Source: Providencia stuartii
GTDB taxonomy: Bacteria > Pseudomonadota > Gammaproteobacteria > Enterobacterales > Enterobacteriaceae
Direction of reading: 5' to 3'
DNA length: 64,000 bases
Assembly (NCBI GenBank): GCA_900455155.1
Contig: UGUC01000001.1
Location: 546,049 to 610,048, forward strand
The translations under genes were made by a program, and so were the position numbers. The notes beneath the pieces are model-generated. The model had not been told where the DNA came from. It did not search any database and worked only from the letters and a program-made list of their open reading frames with translations. Position 1 is the stretch's first letter; each line of letters starts with the position of its first letter. Of this stretch, positions 52,631-63,100 are shown piece by piece.

Positions 52631-53966
52631 TTATAAAATAAATCTGCTTAGATCTTCATCTGCAACCAGTTCATCAAGGTGCTGTCTGACATACTCGGCA
52701 TCGATTTGAATGGTTTGGCCGTTACGTTCGCTAGCATCATAGGAAATGTCTTCCATCAAGCGTTCTAACACGGTATGTAAGCGGCGTGCACCGATGTTTT
52801 CAGTTGATTCATTGACTTGCCATGCCGCTTCCGCAATACGGCGAATGCCATCGTCAGTAAACTCAATCGTCACACCTTCTGTTGCCATCAAGGCTTTGTA
52901 CTGCTCAGTTAAAGAGGCACTTGGCTCAGTGAGGATACGCACAAAGTCTTCTGTTGTCAGCGCTTGTAGCTCAACACGAATTGGCAAACGGCCTTGTAAT
53001 TCAGGGATCAAGTCTGATGGGCTAGAAACTTGGAATGCACCCGATGCGATAAAGAGGATATGGTCGGTTTTGACCATGCCATGCTTAGTCGAAACGGTAC
53101 AACCTTCGATCAGTGGCAGCAGGTCACGCTGTACGCCTTCACGAGAAACGTCAGGGCCAGAGGTTTGACCACCGCGCTTACAAATTTTGTCGAATTCGTC
53201 GATAAAGACGATACCGTGCTGTTCAACCGCTTCGATAGCTTGCTCTTTCAGCTCTTCAGGGTTGACCAGCTTAGCGGCTTCTTCTTCCACTAGCAGTTTA
53301 AACGCTTCTTTGATCTTCATCTTACGTGCTTTTTGTTTTTGACCCGCAAGATTTTGGAACATAGATTGTAGCTGATTAGTCATCTCTTCCATGCCAGGAG
53401 GAGCCATGATCTCAACACCCATTGGTGCCGCAGCGACTTCAATTTCGATTTCTTTGTCGTCTAATTGACCTTCACGTAATTTCTTACGGAAAGATTGGCG
53501 AGCAGGTGATTGTTCATCAACAGGCTCGGATTGACCCCAATTATTTTTTGCAGGTGGGATCAGAACATCAAGAATACGTTCTTCAGCTAGTTCTTCAGCA
53601 CGGTAACGGTTTTTCTCAATGGATTGTTGACGGACCATTTTGACAGCAGAATCAGCTAAGTCGCGAATGATAGAGTCAACTTCTTTACCGACATAACCCA
53701 CTTCTGTAAATTTTGTCGCTTCAACTTTGATGAATGGCGCGTTAGCGAGTTTTGCAAGGCGGCGAGCAATTTCAGTCTTACCGACACCCGTTGGACCAAT
53801 CATTAAAATATTTTTTTGGTGTGACTTCGTGACGTAACGTTTCATTCAGCTGCATACGGCGCCAGCGGTTACGTAGGGCAATTGCAACAGAGCGTTTAGC
53901 TTTGTTTTGACCAATAATATAATTATCGAGTTCGCTAACTATTTCGCGTGGAGTCATTTCGGACAT
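52631..53966 (-). CDS. hslU: HslU ATPase subunit of the HslUV protease (one frameshift)
   Basis: HslU unfolds substrates for HslV and is heat-shock induced. From 53966 it reads [20 protein letters not shown] and [20 protein letters not shown]. An extra A in a seven-A run near 53815 breaks the frame, and it then continues [20 protein letters not shown] (Walker A). The pore motif GYVG is in [12 protein letters not shown], the I domain follows, Walker B is [12 protein letters not shown], sensor residues lie in GRLPIRVEL, and the C terminus is SRFIL, which docks into HslV. Corrected length is 444 aa (E. coli 443 aa). Confidence 0.95.
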
Positions 53967-53976
53967 ACTGTAATCC

Positions 53977-54507
53977 TTATGATTTTGAAGAAATTTCTTC
54001 AAAGTTGACATTGTGGTTGGTATAGATACAGATATCGCCGGCAATAGAAAGTGCTTTTTCAGCGATTTCACGAGCACTTAATTCTGTGTTTTCAAGTAGT
54101 GCGCGTGCCGCAGCTTGCGCATATGGGCCACCTGAACCTATAGCAATTAAATCATTTTCTGGCTGAACGACATCACCGTTACCTGTGATGATAAGAGAGG
54201 TGTGTTCGTCGGCTACGGCTAGCAGAGCTTCAAGTTTGCGTAACATACGGTCAGTACGCCAATCTTTTGCTAGCTCAACAGCGGCCTTCGTTAAATGGCC
54301 TTGGTGTAGTTCAAGCTTGCGCTCAAACAGTTCAAAAAGAGTAAATGCGTCGGCAGTGCCACCGGCAAATCCGGCAATAACTTTGTCGTTATATAAGCGA
54401 CGAACTTTGCGGACATTGCCTTTCATGACGGTGTTACCCATCGTCGCCTGCCCATCTCCACCAATTACGACCTGGCCATTACGGCGAACACTTACGATTG
54501 TTGTCAT
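53977..54507 (-). CDS. hslV: HslV peptidase subunit
   Basis: HslV is the proteasome-like threonine peptidase of the complex. The 176-aa frame is intact and of E. coli length. The N terminus [19 protein letters not shown] exposes catalytic Thr after Met removal. [30 protein letters not shown] and [19 protein letters not shown] are family motifs. It lies ten bases upstream of hslU in one operon. Confidence 0.97.
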   Translation of the reverse strand: MTTIVSVRRNGQVVIGGDGQATMGNTVMKGNVRKVRRLYNDKVIAGFAGGTADAFTLFELFERKLELHQGHLTKAAVELAKDWRTDRMLRKLEALLAVADEHTSLIITGNGDVVQPENDLIAIGSGGPYAQAAARALLENTELSAREIAEKALSIAGDICIYTNHNVNFEEISSKS

Positions 54508-54553
54508 GAGTTAGCCCCTGGTTTTATGACGAAAAAAATGCGGGTATCAATTT

Positions 54554-54589
54554 TTCAAGTTACCAGCCTTCTTAAACAGGTAACTTGAA
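54554..54589 (-). terminator. Inverted repeat after ftsN
   Basis: TTCAAGTTACC and GGTAACTTGAA form a perfect eleven-pair stem with a loop of 14 bases between ftsN and hslV. On the minus strand AAATTG follows. It may end the ftsN transcript or belong to the same repeat type as the palindrome at 55525. Confidence 0.5.
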
Positions 54590-54661
54590 GCAAGCAAAAT
54601 GCTGTAATAGCCGCTCTTGATAGTACGTTAAAACAGTACATGGGGGAGGGGATTGTATTTT

Positions 54662-55478
54662 TCAACCCCCAGAGGCACGAAGAATACAACCTGAGACACC
54701 AACACCGCTTGCACGATCGCGCATTTTTTCTGCCGTTGACTTGGAATAAGGGCCAAGTACGATACGATGCCAGCCGCCGCCAACAGTGACTCGGCTCTCT
54801 ATGCCAGCAAAAGCGAGTGTAGCACGAACGGACTCTGCTTGTTCCGCGGTACGGAAAGAACCCACATTGAACCAGCATATTTTGTAAATTATTCGCGGGT
54901 TTGCTTTCAACGGGTGCAGGCTGCGTTGATTGTACAGGGCGATTTTCTGTTTTTGCCTCGGTCGAGGTGACAGGTTTACGTTGTACTGGTGGATTGACGG
55001 GTTGAGTTGGTTCTTTAATGATCACTTGTGAACGAGGAACCGGCTGCCCATTATAAGGCACTTCCGGTAAATTCGTCACAGGGCCACGTCTATCCGAATC
55101 AATCTGTTCTAGTAGTTGACGCTGCTCAGGGGTTAGCTCCGATGGGCGCATAATGTTGCTACCCGTACTCTTTTGCGTCTGCTCAATGTTTGGCGTATCA
55201 ACCCCCCGACGCTCTAGCTCTTTAATATAGCGCCAGCGTTCTTCAGGTTTAGGCGGTAAAGTATCGACAGGTGCTGATGATGAATGGCTTCCCGTACTTT
55301 GGGGGGATTCCTTCTTATTTTGAGTGATATAGAAAAGGCCGCCCACAAACAAGACAACAATTCCGACAGCAACAACTAATGTTGTCATCGGTAGGCCTTG
55401 CGCTTTTTTGGCTTTGCCTTTACTGGTTTTACGGCGGGCAGATGACCGCCCGCGAGCTACATAATCTTTTTGTGCCAC
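54662..55478 (-). CDS. ftsN: FtsN essential cell-division protein (one frameshift)
   Basis: FtsN triggers septal constriction by activating FtsA/FtsQLB and FtsWI. The start is MAQKDYVARGRSSARRKTS with the cytoplasmic basic motif. A single membrane helix covers about residues 31-51 (MTTLVVAVGIVVLFVGGLFY). A Pro/Gln-rich periplasmic linker holds the activating segment (PPKPEERWRYIKELERR). The SPOR domain at the end is broken by an extra G in a short run near 54868: LVQCGSFRTAEQAESVRATL, then VLGPYSKSTAEKMRDRA. Corrected length is 271 aa, shorter than E. coli (319 aa) because of the linker. As the gene is essential, a true frameshift is implausible. Confidence 0.92.
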
Positions 55479-55524
55479 GCTGTTAATTCACTAGGTTATT
55501 GAGTGTCTGTGATTATTCAGTTTT

Positions 55525-55600
55525 ATACTCGTCGTATTTCAAGTTGCAGTATTGTTGGTGATGTTTTAGCAACAAACTGCAGCTTGAATGATTTAGGTGG
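55525..55600. repeat. Intergenic palindromic repeat between cytR and ftsN
   Basis: TTCAAGTTGCAG (55538-55549) and CTGCAGCTTGAA (55577-55588) pair with one mismatch and enclose TGTTGG/CAACA. The flank ATACTCGTCGTATTTCAAGTTGC is of the kind seen as a dispersed palindromic repeat in several Enterobacterales. It probably folds as a hairpin in the cytR 3' region. Confidence 0.5.
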
Positions 55601-55629
55601 TACATGTTACTTAACCTGAACGACTTTGC

Positions 55630-56664
55630 CTAGCTTTTAGGCGCTTTTGTACTCTCTCTAATGATTAAATCAGAATCTAGGAGACGAGAGCCAGGGGGTG
55701 GACACTATTACCTTGTAGTTGTTCCAGCAGTAATAACATGGCATGGCGACCAATTTCATCGCGAGGGTGATTTATCGTTGTTAAGGCTGGCAATGTATAC
55801 TGAGCCTGCTCTAGATTATCGAACCCAACAATAGATAGGTCATCGGGAAGGATGAGTCCTGATTTTTTTGCTTGCCACATTGCACCGATTGCCATGATAT
55901 CACTATGACAAAAAACCGCTGTGGGTGGTTCAGGTAGGGCGAGTAAAGTTTTGACAGCCTCAGCACCGCTTTCATGCGTAAAATCACCACGAACGATATA
56001 TTGCTCGCGTAATTTTTTCACCCCGTACGCAGCATGGCTTTTTTATACCCTTCTAAACGATACTGGCTGTGTGGCATATGTTCAGGCCCCGCGATACAAG
56101 CGATACGTTTATGACCTAATTTCTGTAAATAGTGCGTAGCATTAAACGCAGATGTTAGGTTATCGATATGTACGGTTGGTAGTTTAAGTTCAGGAGAGAA
56201 CTCGTTAGCCATCACGATAGGGGGGAGATTTTTTTGTTCTTCAGCAGAGACATCGAAAGGTAAATTCGAGCCTAACAGTACCATCCCGTCGATTTGTTTT
56301 CGTAATAATCAGATTAATGAAGGCGTTTTCTTGTTTTTGTTGATGTTTTGCAGTCGCCAATTAAGACAAAATAACCTTCTTGCGCGGCAACTTTTTCCAG
56401 TCCACAAATCACATCACTGAAAAAGGGATCACTAATATCGGGAACGATCGCCAAGATCGTTTTTGATTCGTTACGTTTGTAGCTCCTTGCTAAGTTATGT
56501 GGATAGTAGCCCACATCCATCACAGCTTGCTCTACTTTCTGACGTGTCTGTAAAGAGACTTTTTCAGGTGTCATTAATGTTCTAGAGACCGTTGCCGTTG
56601 ATACGCCCGCTGCATTAGCAACATCTTTCATGGTTGCAGTACCACTGTGTTGTTTCTGTTCCAC
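55630..56664 (-). CDS. cytR: CytR nucleoside-regulon repressor, LacI family (several frameshifts)
   Basis: CytR represses nucleoside uptake and catabolism genes together with CRP and is released by cytidine. A GTG start at 56664 with AAGGAAG ahead gives VEQKQHSGTATMKDVANAAG, aligning residue for residue with the E. coli start. The helix-turn-helix reads MKDVANAAGVSTATVSRTLM. The effector domain is in three frames: NLARSYKRNESKTILAIVPD, then IDGMVLLGSNLPFDVSAEEQ, PTVHIDNLTSAFNATHYL and then AVFCHSDIMAIGAMWQAK. The end is LLDSDLIIRESTKAPKS. Breaks lie in short A, G and C runs near 56345, 56298, 56020 and 55690. Corrected length is about 344 aa (E. coli 341 aa). Confidence 0.88.
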
Positions 56665-57382
56665 AACGTCTTCCTTACGTTTAGTTAATCGATTGCTTTT
56701 TTTTGAATGGCGTAAAGACGTCATCACATCAAGTAACGAGTTATTCTAAATGGTTTAACAATAATATCTGTTACCTAGTTTACATAAAAACTGTGACTTG
56801 CGTCATTTTTTAGAGCTACTTCGCAAATATTGAAAATAGTTTACCATAAAGTTTCCATATGAAACATAGGGGCAATATCAAGTGGAGCAGTTTGCTATGT
56901 ATGATTGTTAGTGGAGATGTTTTTGCCTTATTGGTGATAATTGAGGAAAAGAGAGTATGTCTGTTTGCATAGTAAAAGAGAGAACGGCGCTGCCGAGGAT
57001 GTCGAGTGTAATATTTATGTTGATTCAACAGTAATCAAGCAAGCAGTGTCTTTTGTGACAAATTTATTTTGTTTTTTAGGTAAAAAATCATTTGGTTCCA
57101 AACTATTAGATAGTTTTTCTTTCCCAAGAATACCCTTTACATCCGATAGCATAACTTCCAAGTTTGATATTTGATCTTTAATATGATGAGAAAGGTCCAT
57201 CGATAGATAGAGATCGTCACTTTGACCGTGGTTCACACGGCACTCGATCAAGTGAATATGAAACAGAGCATTGTTTATCGAAGTTAAAGTAAAACTATTC
57301 AATTAATACGTTATTTAATGCAACAGAGACGGGAGGTAACTTATCCCTGTCGCTTGCTACAAACAACTAAATAGAGTTGGAT
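56665..57382. other. Region between cytR and the Rhs island
   Basis: AT-rich DNA with one weak minus-strand frame, 57015-57302 (TTG start; an ATG at 57200 would give 61 aa starting MDLSHHIKDQISNLEVML). That frame has a short coiled-coil-like part and no recognised family. In E. coli priA follows cytR; here the Rhs island begins. Confidence 0.3.
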
Positions 57383-57686
57383 ATGGCGGAGACACATTCT
57401 AAGTCAAACGGTACTGTAATCACGCCTTGAAAACAGAACGTTTTTTATACCGTCAGTTATGCCCTGAACGGCAGCAAAGCCGGCCCTCTGCCCACGATAT
57501 GCCTTAAAGGGCAATGGTTAAAAGCAGACGGTTTTTGAAATAGGCTTCACTTTTACCGTGAAGATTCTAAATTGCTATTTGTTGTTGATAACCGACAGCG
57601 AAGACATCTGCGCTATCAAGCAACAAAACCAACAGCAACAAGCTCAACTCGATGAGTTTAAGCTCAGGACGTTGATTGGAGAATAA
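57383..57686 (+). pseudogene. symE: SymE-like gene, broken (copy 1)
   Basis: SymE is a small protein, classed as an SOS-induced RNase-like toxin in E. coli, that is commonly found beside rhs genes. The frame from 57383 reads MAETHSKSNGTVITP, a TGA, then VFYTVSYALNGSKAGPLP and TICLKGQWLKADGF, which is the diagnostic AbrB-like LKGQWL motif. An extra T in a five-T run near 57535 follows, then EIGFTFTVKILNCYLLLI and a Gln-rich tail to a TAA at 57684. An in-frame stop plus a frameshift suggest decay. It points towards the rhs genes, which are on the minus strand. Confidence 0.75.
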
Positions 57687-57789
57687 TACTGAGATATTTT
57701 CCCCAGCTTTGACGTAGAGGTAAAAACTGGGGAATTCTCGGTATAAAAATCAATCATTTTCCCAATGTTCAATATCACCACGCATTATC

Positions 57790-58286
57790 TTAATTAAATT
57801 CTGTTTTATTATCATAAATAAAGTCATAATCTACTTGGCTAAGCCAGGTAGTAGCAAACATAGAGGATTCTTTTATAAGATTATTACTGTTTATCTCATC
57901 AACACGAATGAAATAGTCATGGGGAGGATTAATAGCAATATAGCAAATGAAGTTATCTTCAGAAATAATTCTTACCATTTCTCCATAATTATCAATATTT
58001 TCATTGTATCTTCTTTTTACTAAAAAAATTTCATTTTCATTATCAATGCCATATGAAACTAGCCTTTTTGATTTTAAATGTGAACTTGTTAATTTTTTAT
58101 TTCTCTATTTCTTTTTTTGTCATCTGTAAAAGAGGGGATGATACCTTCATATGGGAGGATATCTTTTGTTGCTCCTAGGGAATACTCCCATCTCGCTACT
58201 CTGTTAAGAGCATCATCATAGAGAGAGGTTATGTTTTTCGCATAAAAAGGAAATTCTTTTTTTAGGTCGTTTATTTTTTTAAATAT
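57790..58286 (-). CDS. Probable immunity protein of the AHH-type Rhs tip (one frameshift)
   Basis: It directly follows the displaced Rhs toxin tip on the same strand, the position of a cognate immunity gene. The first part reads KINDLKKEFPFYAKNITSLY, DDALNRVARWEYSLGA and KDILPYEGIIPSF. A missing A in an A run near 58097 shifts the frame, and the second part reads KRLVSYGIDNENEIFLVKRR, YGEMVRIISEDNFICYIAI and ESSMFATTWLSQVDYDFIYD. Joined length is about 160 aa, soluble and AT-rich. I do not recognise a named family, and the start codon is unresolved (no ATG in the right frame after the toxin stop). Confidence 0.6.
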
Positions 58287-58315
58287 TATCTATTATATTG
58301 ATATTTAAACTTATT

Positions 58316-58738
58316 TTACGCCACATCCTTTAAATGTGTTCTCCAAGTGTCATTTTCCATTCTCTTGGTTATATCAAAAAGAATTTTCTTAATGTTTGCT
58401 CCTTTTCTTTCTGTATCTCTTAATATTTTATATATTAATTTATCATTTTCTTTTCCGTAGATATGAGCACCTGCATGGTAGTTTCCTGTCTTTCTTGCTG
58501 CATCTCTGCCGGGGTGCTCCGGCTGAGAAACTTGTTTTGGGTGTGTTCCCCAGAGTCTAGCTCCGTTCTCAGCACCGTCAATGTCTATCCCCGCTCTCTT
58601 TAGAATCTTGCGAGAACTATCAGCATAAACATTCTTTGCATTTTCTTTTACAGCATGGTGAGGAGTTTGTCCCCGCTTAACACCGCGACCAGCCTGCTTC
58701 ATATTTTCAGCCAATACTCTGGCTGTTAACCCCTACGG
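58316..58738 (-). pseudogene. Displaced Rhs C-terminal toxin tip, AHH nuclease family
   Basis: This is an orphan Rhs tip. The sequence continues the Rhs junction motif (MDP, then TAG, then GL) into AENMKQAGRGVKRGQTPHHA, NVYADSSRKILKRAGIDIDG, GTHPKQVSQPEHPGRDAARK and TGNYHAGAHIYGKEN. The paired histidines in PHHAVK with the later H residues match the AHH group of HNH/endonuclease VII-type nucleases. The TAG replaces the Leu codon of DPLGL, and there is no start codon or core in frame, so expression would need recombination onto the complete rhs gene. Its likely immunity gene follows at 57790. Confidence 0.72.
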
Positions 58739-59460
58739 ATCCATCCATCCCTGTCCATTAGGTGCATACTGGTACAGATTTAACCCACCCGCCAGTCCTA
58801 TCGGGTCCTGCTGGGTAAAGCGGCCGATATCCGGATCATAATATCGGAACATATTATCGTGTAAGCTAGAATACTCGTATCATCCTGATATTCTCCCTTC
58901 GGGCCAGCATTTACGCTGTTTAAATTTGTCTTTGTCGAAATATTGCCCTTGAAAACGCAGATTTTGACCGGCTTTTTTCCTTTGGAATGGACCCGACTAA
59001 CTCTATTTCTGTTTTACCACAAGGGGTGAATCGGGCGGCCATCGACATAGCTCAAAAAGTCCGGTAAACCATTCGGTTGGCAGTGAAAATAAAAAATCGT
59101 GTCATGACTATCTGTTGTGTCAATTCGCGCGAGAGGTGTATAATTGCCCGCGTCTTCACATACAGCATCTCTATGCTATGACGGTGCTCACCGAGTAAAC
59201 GCAATCTTCCCCACAAAAAGGTCGTGGTTCTGCAAGCGGCGCCTGAGTGGGTCATAGCTAAATTGTACTTGGCAGGCGCTGTTCATACGGATGATGGGGG
59301 GAAGACCTCGATAAGTTGATGGTCACTGTTATAGCTATAAGACCAATGTTCGGCGGCACAGCTTTTTTCAAGGGTGCGCCTAAACTCATCATACTGGTAA
59401 TCCACCCCGTCCATTGAGCGTGTCTTTTGAATTAACCGGTCGTTGAATTACATGAACAAG
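58739..59460 (-). pseudogene. rhs: Fragment of a second rhs core
   Basis: This is the 3' part of an Rhs core, colinear with the intact rhs at about 60500-61750 but with many indels and deletions. Recognisable are the terminal core [20 protein letters not shown] region, a frame with TTFLWGRLRLLGEHRHSIEM, and YD-repeat pieces. Differences from the intact copy are not confined to homopolymers, so this is genuine decay. It supplies homology for exchanging the tip at 58316-58738 into the active rhs gene. Confidence 0.75.
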
Positions 59461-59515
59461 CATGCCGAAAAAGGCCACGGCCTGCGATTAATCTCAAAGG
59501 ATGTAGCTAAAGGAA

Positions 59516-59634
59516 GTCGGTATTTAAATAGGCTTGATCTTTGCCGCCAAGACTTTAAATGGCACTTTGCTCTTAATGCCGGACAGCGAAGATTTTCGCA
59601 CTATTAAGCAACAAAACCAACAGCAACAAGTTTA
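59516..59634 (+). pseudogene. symE: SymE-like fragment (copy 2)
   Basis: Only the C-terminal third is left. IGLIFAAKTLNGTLLLMPDS and EDFRTIKQQNQQQQV parallel EIGFTFTVKILNCYLLLITDS and EDICAIKQQNQQQQA of the copy at 57383-57686. A TAA stands just before IGL. Orientation is again opposite to rhs, and the fragment again follows an immunity gene. Confidence 0.7.
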
Positions 59635-59653
59635 ACCCGATGAGATTACAGCT

Positions 59654-60100
59654 TTACATTTTTGTTTTTTTTCTTCTTTCTAAATAAAATTCAAGATATT
59701 TTTTGGGACTTTCTTGGAAAGGCCTTGCTTTTCCAAGTTTATATGCTTCATTGAAATATTTATATGATTCGTCATACTGCCCTAGTTCATAGTAAACCAT
59801 ACCAAGATCTGTTAATGGTGAAGTATCAATATCTGAACTTGTTGCTTTAAGTTGTGCTTCAGCCCATATTTTTGCATTTTCAAAGTCTGAAAGATTAAAA
59901 TATGCGGAACAGAATGAACCGGATAGCCAAGCACTTAACATTTCCCATTCTAATTTAGGCTCAGGCAACAAATTAAATGCACAATGATAAGCCTCTAATG
60001 CAGAATGATGATCATTATTGGTGCTAAGTAAGTTACCTTTCTCAATAATAGATACAATTTTATCTTCCAGTTCCATATTTATTTCTGAAAGTTCTTTCAT
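59654..60100 (-). CDS. TPR-repeat immunity protein for the Rhs toxin
   Basis: This intact 148-aa frame starts 14 bases downstream of the rhs stop, the standard place of the immunity gene. It is all-helical with tetratricopeptide-like repeats: IIEKGNLLSTNNDHHSALEA, then FNLSDFENAKIWAEAQLKAT, and TDLGMVYYELGQYDESYKYF. TPR immunity proteins are known for contact-dependent and Rhs nucleases. It is AT-rich compared with the rhs core, like other variable cassettes. Assignment as immunity is by position and fold, not by direct match. Confidence 0.75.
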   Translation of the reverse strand: MKELSEINMELEDKIVSIIEKGNLLSTNNDHHSALEAYHCAFNLLPEPKLEWEMLSAWLSGSFCSAYFNLSDFENAKIWAEAQLKATSSDIDTSPLTDLGMVYYELGQYDESYKYFNEAYKLGKARPFQESPKKYLEFYLERRKKTKM

Positions 60101-60114
60101 ATAATTATCCTCAT

Positions 60115-63100
60115 TTAAAATATTGTGATTTTTTCAGCTGGTCCTATAAATTCATGTGGGTATTTATACCGATCTGGTAAACTTGCTCCTTGTGACCTAT
60201 TATGACGGAAATACTCTAATTCATAATTTTTAGAGTCTAGCATAAATGCCCTAACTTCTTTTGATTTAGGACCGAAATAACCACCTCTTTTATTCCAATA
60301 TTTTACAGCATCAGTTAAATGAGCCATATCCGCATTAGATACGTTATACCAGACTCCATCAGTTGAACTTTTAAATTTCATTTGACTACCAGTACCACGG
60401 ATACGACCTTCTTGGCGCATTCGTTCGATAACTTCTCGGCCTGTTTTAGTTTTTTTACCTGGAGTTCTTCCCATAAAATCAAGCCGGCAAGATAACCCCA
60501 ACGGATCAATCCATCCTAGTCCATTTGGCGCATACTGATACAGATTTAACCCACCCGCCAGTCCTATCGGGTCCTGCTGGGTAAAGCGCCCAATATCAGG
60601 GTCATAATACCGAAAGGTATTATAGTGCAAACCGGTCTCTCTGTCGAAATATTGCCCTTGAAAACGCAAGTTTTGGCTCCGAGCGTACCCGTTGGAATGC
60701 AAATTGCCTAACTCAATTTCCGTTTTGCCCCATGACGTAAAGCGTGCGTGCCATTGTAGCTGGCCTTCTACATCGTAAAGTGCATCGGGTAAGCCATTGG
60801 GTTGACATTGAAAGTAGAAAATATCGCGCTGCTCACCCACGCTATCGACACGGGCTAAAGGGACGTAACTGTCTGCATCTTCATACACATAGAGCATCTC
60901 AATGCCATGTCGCTGCTCACTGAGCAACCGCAACCCTTCCCACAAAAAGGTGGTGGTGCCACAGGGATGAGCCTGGGTTGGGCGATGTTGTAAAGCCAAG
61001 GGCACGTGAGGATTGGGAAGGTACGTCACCTGCTTATGCAAGCGGCGCCCGAGCGGGTCATAGCTAAATTGTACTTGGCAGCGCTGCTCATACGGATGAT
61101 GGGTGGTGTGTAAGACCTCGATAAGTTGATGGTCACTGTTATAGCGATAAGACCAACGTTCGCCAGCACTGCTTTTTTCAATGGTGCGCCCAAACTCATC
61201 ATAGCGGTAAGTATACCCGTGATAGTGGGTGACGCGGTTATGTAAACAGGCAGGGGCGTGCGCGTCCTGTAACAAGTTGGCTGCCGCATCGTAATAATAG
61301 GTTTCAGGTGAATAGCGGTCACTGCGGCGGTGCAATAGCTGGTCGTTGGTATCGTACTGGTAGTTTTTCCAACCATACGGCGTCGTTTCTTCTTGAGTCA
61401 CGACCAAGTTGTGGCGTAAATCGTAATCCCAGCGCGTTTCGGTCAGGGGTTTTGTGCCTTGTTGTGAGTGATAACGGGTTTGCCGAGCTAGGCGACCGAG
61501 TCGGTCATATTGCCGTTGACTGCGAATATGCCCTTGGGTGCGCGTCACCTCACGGTGTAAGTTGTCACGGGTAAATTCGGTGATAACGGTCTCATCGAGA
61601 TTAATTTGCAAGGCATGACCGCTGCCGTAATACAGTGTTTTGAGCTGCTTACCATTAGGTAAGCCGACCTGAGTTCGATTGCCTAACACATCATACTGGT
61701 AATCCACCCGTCCACTGAGCGTGTGCTCTTGAATTAGCTGCCCTAATTTATCGTAGGTGAAATGGACAAATTGAGAATAGGAGGCTTCTCCGGTAGATGT
61801 AAAGCGGGCTGAGGCTAATTGCCCGCCAAGTGTATATTCATAGTGGGTGAGCCCTTCATCCGTTTGCCGCTGCACCAATTGGCCTAGGGCATTATAACGG
61901 GCGTGGTGCACCAAGGCGTGGTCGGTACCGAAAGCAAAAGTCCGCTGAATAGTGCGGCCACAGGCATCATATTCATAATGGGTGACTACACCATCAAGCC
62001 CAATTTCATCACACAACACATCATCGGGTCCCCAGCGAAAACGGTACTGCTCGTGATTCTCATTGCGCAAAAGCAACGAGACGGCCTCGCTCATCATACT
62101 GGCGCTCAACGGTGCCTTGCTGCGGATTGACCGTGCGTTGCAGTAGGCCTGAATCGTACCAATGGTATTCATAGCAGGAGCCGTCAGCCTGCTCAAAACG
62201 CGATAAGCGACCCAGCGCATCCCAATAGAAGCGATTTGACCAACCGTCGGGGCGAGTGATGACAAGCGGGCGACCCGCAGCATCATAGTGAAAATGCGTC
62301 TCTTCATGCTCGGCATCTTCGGTGCAAATCAGTTGATGTTGAGCATTATAACGGTAACTGAGTGACTTTTCCCGAACAGTCTTGGTGGCGCGTGATTTGC
62401 CCGCGTAAATTATAGGTTAACTGTCTGACCCCTTGTTTGGCATCGATTTGTTTAATCACTTCACCAAAACTCATCACGTTCAAATGTTGTGGTTTGCCCT
62501 AATGCATTGGTTTCTGAGATAAGTCCATGATGCACGTCATAACTAAACAGAGTGCGGCTCCCATCGGGAAGAGGTAATACTCTTAATTAAATCTCGTGTA
62601 GTTAGCCACTGTATTAAAGTGGTATTCCCCAATGGGTCGGTTTCTTCGGTTAAGCAGCCATTTTCATCATAGTGAAAATGCCACTGTTCATTCAGTGGTG
62701 ACGAAGTTTGACTGAGCAGGCCTAAATTCATTCACTCATACCACCAGTCATTGCCTGCCTCATCAGTATAACGGGTGACTAAGAATTGCTCATTCCATTC
62801 GTGGGTATGAGAGAGCTGATTCGCATGAATGACATGGGTTGTTCGAGCGACCATATCATAATCGATACGGCAATGTTCGCCTGCGTTAGTTTTATATTCA
62901 ACGACCCGCCAATCATCAAAATTTTGCCCAGTCATAATCACAGCGCAGTCCCTCAGGCAGGCGATGCTGCGTGAGCAGGTTATGCTCATTGTAGGCATAT
63001 TCGCGAATGATAACGCCGCTGGCATCAATAACGGCGCTGACTTGCCCTTGATCATTATAGCGGTAGTGTACTAAGTCTCGGTCAGGCTCGTTGTCTTGTT

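Noticed and set aside
57015..57302. 95-aa minus-strand frame between cytR and symE as a gene
   Set aside because: TTG start, no ribosome binding site and no family; kept only as a note in the gap entry.
62050..62316. N-terminal part of the long rhs frame as a separate start
   Set aside because: The first roughly 80 residues (MPSMKRRIFTMMLRVARL onwards) are out of frame with the YD-repeat protein. The true coding frame continues upstream after a frameshift.
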